Shown here: positions 37,651-40,800 of the stretch, piece by piece
How positions within the stretch are numbered: position 1 is the stretch's first letter
Layout: the number at the start of each line of letters is the position of its first letter
From: Cytophagia bacterium
GTDB taxonomy: Bacteria > Bacteroidota > Bacteroidia > UBA7662
Reading direction: 5' to 3'
NCBI GenBank assembly: GCA_009926405.1
Contig: RFOZ01000003.1
Span: forward strand, 1-40,800
DNA: 40,800 nt
Program-made: the position numbers and the translations under genes
Notes under the pieces: generated by a model
The model's database searches: none
What the model saw: the letters and a program-made list of their open reading frames with translations, nothing else
What the model was told of the DNA's origin: nothing

Positions 37651-37658
37651 TACCTTTG
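37651..37658 (+). promoter_or_regulatory. Putative -7 box (TACCTTTG) before the kynureninase gene
   Basis: TACCTTTG, the same 8-mer as before pruA and atpD, lies 8 bases before the ATG at 37667 in the 27-base gap after the beta-barrel gene. If real, transcription starts very near that ATG, which would favour the second in-frame ATG at 37694 as the translation start. No -33 TTG at the standard distance. Confidence 0.33.
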
Positions 37659-37666
37659 AACGGCCT

Positions 37667-38951
37667 ATGCACCTTCAAAAAGTTCCTAAACCCATGAACC
37701 CAAACGACGCTAGCCTCGTGGATCGGGGCGATGACCTGGCGACTTTTCGTTCCGAATTTGCTTTCCCTGTCCGAACGGATGGAACACCGTGGGTTTATCT
37801 CTGCGGAAATTCCCTGGGGTTGATGCCTCTGGCCGTACCCGCTGCCATGCAAGTGGAATTGGATTCATGGGCCCGCTACGGGGTCGAAGGGCATTTTGAA
37901 GGACCCCATCCTTGGATGCCCTACCACCGCAGGCTTACAGCCCCGTTAGCCCGGTTAATGGGTGCTTTGGAATCCGAAGTCGTTTCGGCCCATACGTTAA
38001 CGGTGAATCTGCATTTGCTCATGGCCGGCTTCTACCGTCCCCAAGGGCAGCGCACCAAGATTTTGGTAGAGGCCGGGGCCTTTCCTTCGGACCAATACGC
38101 CGTGGATAGCCAACTCAAACACCACGGCATCGATCCCGCCAAGGGCCTGATCGAAGTGGATACTATCGTAGAGCGCTCGGCAGACCCCACCATACCCCTG
38201 GTGGAAGCCATCCGTCAAGCGGGGGACCACTTAGCGATGGTCCTGTTGGGAGGCGTTCAATACTACAGCGGGGCCTTCTACGATATCCCGACGGTGGTCC
38301 GCGAGGCCCACAAAGTCGGTGCTTTGGTAGGCCTGGACCTGGCCCATGCGGCCGGAAATGTCCCGCTATATCTTCACGATTGGGGGGTGGACTTTGCTTG
38401 CTGGTGCTCTTATAAATACCTCAATTCCGGGCCGGGTGGTCCTGGCGAACTTTTTGTGCACGAGCGGCATCACCAACGCCGGGACCTGGGCCGCTTCGAA
38501 GGTTGGTGGGGGCACGAGGAAAAAAGTCGTTTTGAAATGCCAAGGCATACCCGCTTCGGGCGCCGAAGCTTGGCAACTTAGCAATGCTCAGGTGATGGCC
38601 ATGGCCCCCCATGCGGTGGCTTTGGAGATCCACGACCGGGCCGGCATGGAACGACTGCGAGACAAGTCCCTGCGTTTAACCTCCTTTTTGGAACAACTTC
38701 TGCAAGACTTTCTAGACCAACATCCCGAACTTGAAGGCCGACTGCTGACGCCATCGAATCCCGAACGCCGTGGTTGTCAACTCTCTCTCAACCTAAGTCA
38801 TCGGGGCCGGGATGTTTTTGATCACCTTCACCAACATGGTATTCTGGCCGATTGGCGTAACCCGGATACGATTCGGATGGCCCCTGTTCCCCTTTACAAT
38901 TCTTTTGCTGATTTGGAACGCGTTCGAACTGTGTTACTATCTTTTGTATGA
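37667..38951 (+). pseudogene. kynU: Kynureninase, interrupted by one frameshift
   Basis: A PLP enzyme cleaving kynurenine to anthranilate and alanine. The first frame (37667 or ATG 37694) carries YLCGNSLGLMP, HPWMPYHRRLTAPLARLMGALESEVV, LVEAGAFPSDQYAVDSQ, GLDLAHAAGNVPLYLHDWGVDFACWCSYKYLNSGPGG with the PLP Lys, and RFEGWWGHEEKSRFEMP, then loses the family pattern and stops at 38581. From about 38543 the +1 frame continues with GIPASGAEAWQLSN and the rest of the C-terminal domain to 38951. Joined, the product is about 427 residues, the normal length. One extra base (or two missing) near 38540-38546 explains it. It may be a true mutation, an assembly error or recoding. The stop overlaps the next ATG (ATGA). 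Confidence 0.88.
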
Positions 38952-40800
38952 GAATCAATCCATTCCATTGGACCTGCCTACGGAGTCTTTTTTGGATTTT
39001 CCTGCTATCGACCGCCGCCACAGCCCAGGTCCGTCGGCATACCATCAGCGGTTATGTCAAAGATTCCCATACCGGTGAAATGCTGGTGGGCGCCAGTCTC
39101 TGGTTGCCAGAAATCCAAAGCGGTACCTCCACCAATGCCTACGGATTTTATTCCATCACCCTCACCCAGGGTTCCTACAACCTCCAGGTTAGTTATGTGG
39201 GTTTCCAGACCAAAACATTGCATGTGGACCTTGATAGCAGCCGAAGTTTGAATTTTGAATTACTGCCTCTCAACGATTTGCAGGAAATACAGGTGATGGA
39301 TGATCGAATAAGCCGTCAGGCCAGGGAGGTTCAGATGAGCAAAATTGAACTGACCCCCCAACAAATTCAGCAAATCCCCATGTTGTTTGGAGAAAAGGAT
39401 TTGCTCAAAACCTTTCAATTAATGCCGGGCGTCCAAAAAGGCAACGAAGGCAGTTCGGGTATTTATGTGCGGGGTGGCGGTCCGGATCAAAACCTCATTC
39501 TATTGGACGAAGCGACGGTGTACAATGCCTCGCATTTGTTCGGTTTTTTTTCGGTCTTTAACGGAAATGCCATCAAAAATGCGAGCCTGACGAAGGGAGG
39601 ATTTCCCGCCCGCTACGGTGGTAGGCTTTCCAGTGTTCTCGACATTACCATGAAGGACGGCAACAGCAGGGACTGGTGTACCGAAGGCAGTGTGGGGAAT
39701 ATTTCTGCAAATTTCACCGTGGAAGGTCCCCTCGACAAAGACAAGGCCTCCATGATTATCTCGGGGCGTCGCACCTATTTTGATTTATTGACGGCACCCC
39801 TGCTTCTAAGCGGAGGGGAGGGTCTGGGGGGCTATTATTTTCAGGACCTCAACGCCAAATTCAATTACCAATTGGATGACCGTAATCGCCTCTACTTGAG
39901 CGGTTACCTTGGCCAGGATAAATTTTACGCGACGACCTTTGGCTCCAGCCCCCTCGAAAGAACCACCGCCTCCCTAGGATGGGGCAACAAAACGGGAACC
40001 CTGCGCTGGAATCATCAAGCGAACAGCCGAACCTTTGTAAACAGCAGTCTTATCCTAAGCGATTATACGTTTCTGGTGCAACTGAAATCCAACGAAGGCA
40101 ACGAGGTTTTTGATCTCCGCTACAATTCAACCATCCGGGATATCGGCGTCAAGGTGGACTTGGATTGGCTTCCTGTTCCGGAACACAAAATAAAAGCAGG
40201 CTTCCAATCCATTCGCCACACCTTTATTCCAACCGCCTTTGTACTCAAGAATTCTTTGGCACCGGATTTCAATTTTGATAGAGTGGCCCGTGAATATTCC
40301 CTTGAAAGCGGACTTTATGTTGAAGATGAATGGAGGTTGAGCGATCGATGGCTGCTGCACCCCGGTCTGCGCGTTTCCACCTTTACGGCCGGAACCAAAA
40401 CCTACGCCCGTCCCGAACCACGGATAGCCGCCCGTTATCTTTTGGGAGAGAATCAATCGATCAAGGCTGCCTATACCGAAATGAACCAGTACCTGCACTT
40501 GCTTTCCAATTCGGGTACCGGCCTTCCGACGGACCTGTGGGTACCGGCCAACGAAAAAGTAGGCCCTCAATTTTCAAGACAAATTGCCTTGGGCTATTCC
40601 CTGGACCTGCCCCAAAAATCCTGGAGTCTATCCACCGAAGCTTATTTTAAAAAGACCAACGGTAACATTGCTTACCGACCCGGGGCTAGTTTTTTGTTGG
40701 TTGATTTCGAAGAAATTTTTGACGAAAGCGGAATTCCCAAAATTCAATGGGAACAGCAAGTCATCAGTGGATTCATGGAATCGGTTGGATTGGAAATTCT
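38948..40800 (+). CDS. TonB-dependent receptor, 3' end outside window
   Basis: An outer-membrane receptor; at least 617 residues are visible and the frame is open to the last base. Seen: a signal peptide (LRSLFWIFLLSTAATAQ); a carboxypeptidase-regulatory-like domain (ISGYVKDSHTGEMLVGASLWLP...GFYSITLTQGSYNLQVSYVGFQ); the plug with EKDLLKTFQLMPGVQKGNEGSSGIYVRGGGPDQNLILLDEATVYN and GGFPARYGGRLSSVLDITMKDG; and barrel strands including the conserved YTEMNQYLHLLSNSG and PTDLWVPANEKVGPQ region. The ATG at 38948 overlaps the kynureninase stop, so translation is probably coupled. The substrate cannot be read from the sequence. Confidence 0.92.
   Translation, partial: MRINPFHWTCLRSLFWIFLLSTAATAQVRRHTISGYVKDSHTGEMLVGASLWLPEIQSGTSTNAYGFYSITLTQGSYNLQVSYVGFQTKTLHVDLDSSRSLNFELLPLNDLQEIQVMDDRISRQAREVQMSKIELTPQQIQQIPMLFGEKDLLKTFQLMPGVQKGNEGSSGIYVRGGGPDQNLILLDEATVYNASHLFGFFSVFNGNAIKNASLTKGGFPARYGGRLSSVLDITMKDGNSRDWCTEGSVGNISANFTVEGPLDKDKASMIISGRRTYFDLLTAPLLLSGGEGLGGYYFQDLNAKFNYQLDDRNRLYLSGYLGQDKFYATTFGSSPLERTTASLGWGNKTGTLRWNHQANSRTFVNSSLILSDYTFLVQLKSNEGNEVFDLRYNSTIRDIGVKVDLDWLPVPEHKIKAGFQSIRHTFIPTAFVLKNSLAPDFNFDRVAREYSLESGLYVEDEWRLSDRWLLHPGLRVSTFTAGTKTYARPEPRIAARYLLGENQSIKAAYTEMNQYLHLLSNSGTGLPTDLWVPANEKVGPQFSRQIALGYSLDLPQKSWSLSTEAYFKKTNGNIAYRPGASFLLVDFEEIFDESGIPKIQWEQQVISGFMESVGLEI

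Noticed and set aside
38346-38543. Independent upstream start for the second kynureninase frame
   Set aside because: Before about 38543 this frame does not follow the kynureninase pattern while the other frame does, so it is the shifted tail of one gene and not a separate overlapping gene.

Overview
The window comes from a member of the Bacteroidota. The evidence is several family-level signatures: a ParC of the Bacteroidota type, a SprE/PorW-like protein of the type IX secretion/gliding system, TonB-dependent and OMP_b-brl_3-type outer-membrane proteins with carboxypeptidase-regulatory-like N-termini, an ATP synthase locus with a long secreted-N-terminus subunit a and a short epsilon, and -7 promoter boxes of the TAnnTTTG type with almost no Shine-Dalgarno sequences. 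The order or family cannot be fixed from the sequence alone. Gene density is very high: no stretch above 300 bases lacks a gene, and no rRNA, tRNA, CRISPR array or insertion sequence was seen.

Layout. 1-2436: end of a 3-hydroxyacyl-CoA dehydrogenase gene facing pruA. 2474-5089: an MmcQ/YjbR protein and a DPM1-like GT2 glycosyltransferase, convergent with a polytopic GT-C-like membrane protein. 5089-13166 (minus strand): a chained unit of DUF2911 protein, PIG-L-type deacetylase, a 48-residue one-helix microprotein, a sodium:solute symporter, parC and the GT-C-like protein, joined by overlapping start/stop codons. 13245-14024: an enoyl-CoA hydratase. 14021-19882 (minus): a carotenoid locus in the order ECF sigma factor, crtI, crtB, a small secreted protein, a crtD-like desaturase, a cruF-like hydratase. 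20018-28264 (minus): an operon starting with a peptidase-less M23-type membrane protein and a bactofilin, then atpZ-like, a small membrane protein, atpB-E-F-H-A-G, tsaE and alanine dehydrogenase. 28319-33269 (plus): a SprE/PorW-like protein and a class A penicillin-binding protein. 33266-35041 (minus): atpC and atpD, separated from the rest of the ATP synthase genes. 35138-40800 (plus): an outer-membrane beta-barrel protein, a frameshifted kynureninase and a TonB-dependent receptor that runs off the window.

How it fits together. Three themes dominate: energy (a split but colinear F-type ATP synthase locus), cell envelope (bactofilin, M23-like anchor, PBP1A, SprE/PorW, glycosyltransferases, outer-membrane receptors) and carotenoid pigment made under a dedicated sigma factor. 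Most genes are ordinary for the phylum. The points worth a second look are the bactofilin partner that has lost its peptidase domain, the coupled microprotein in front of the symporter, the broken kynureninase, the envelope genes inserted into the ATP synthase locus, the unnamed small proteins in the carotenoid and atp operons, and convergent gene pairs that leave no room for terminators. Family assignments were made by reading motifs from memory; no database search was run.
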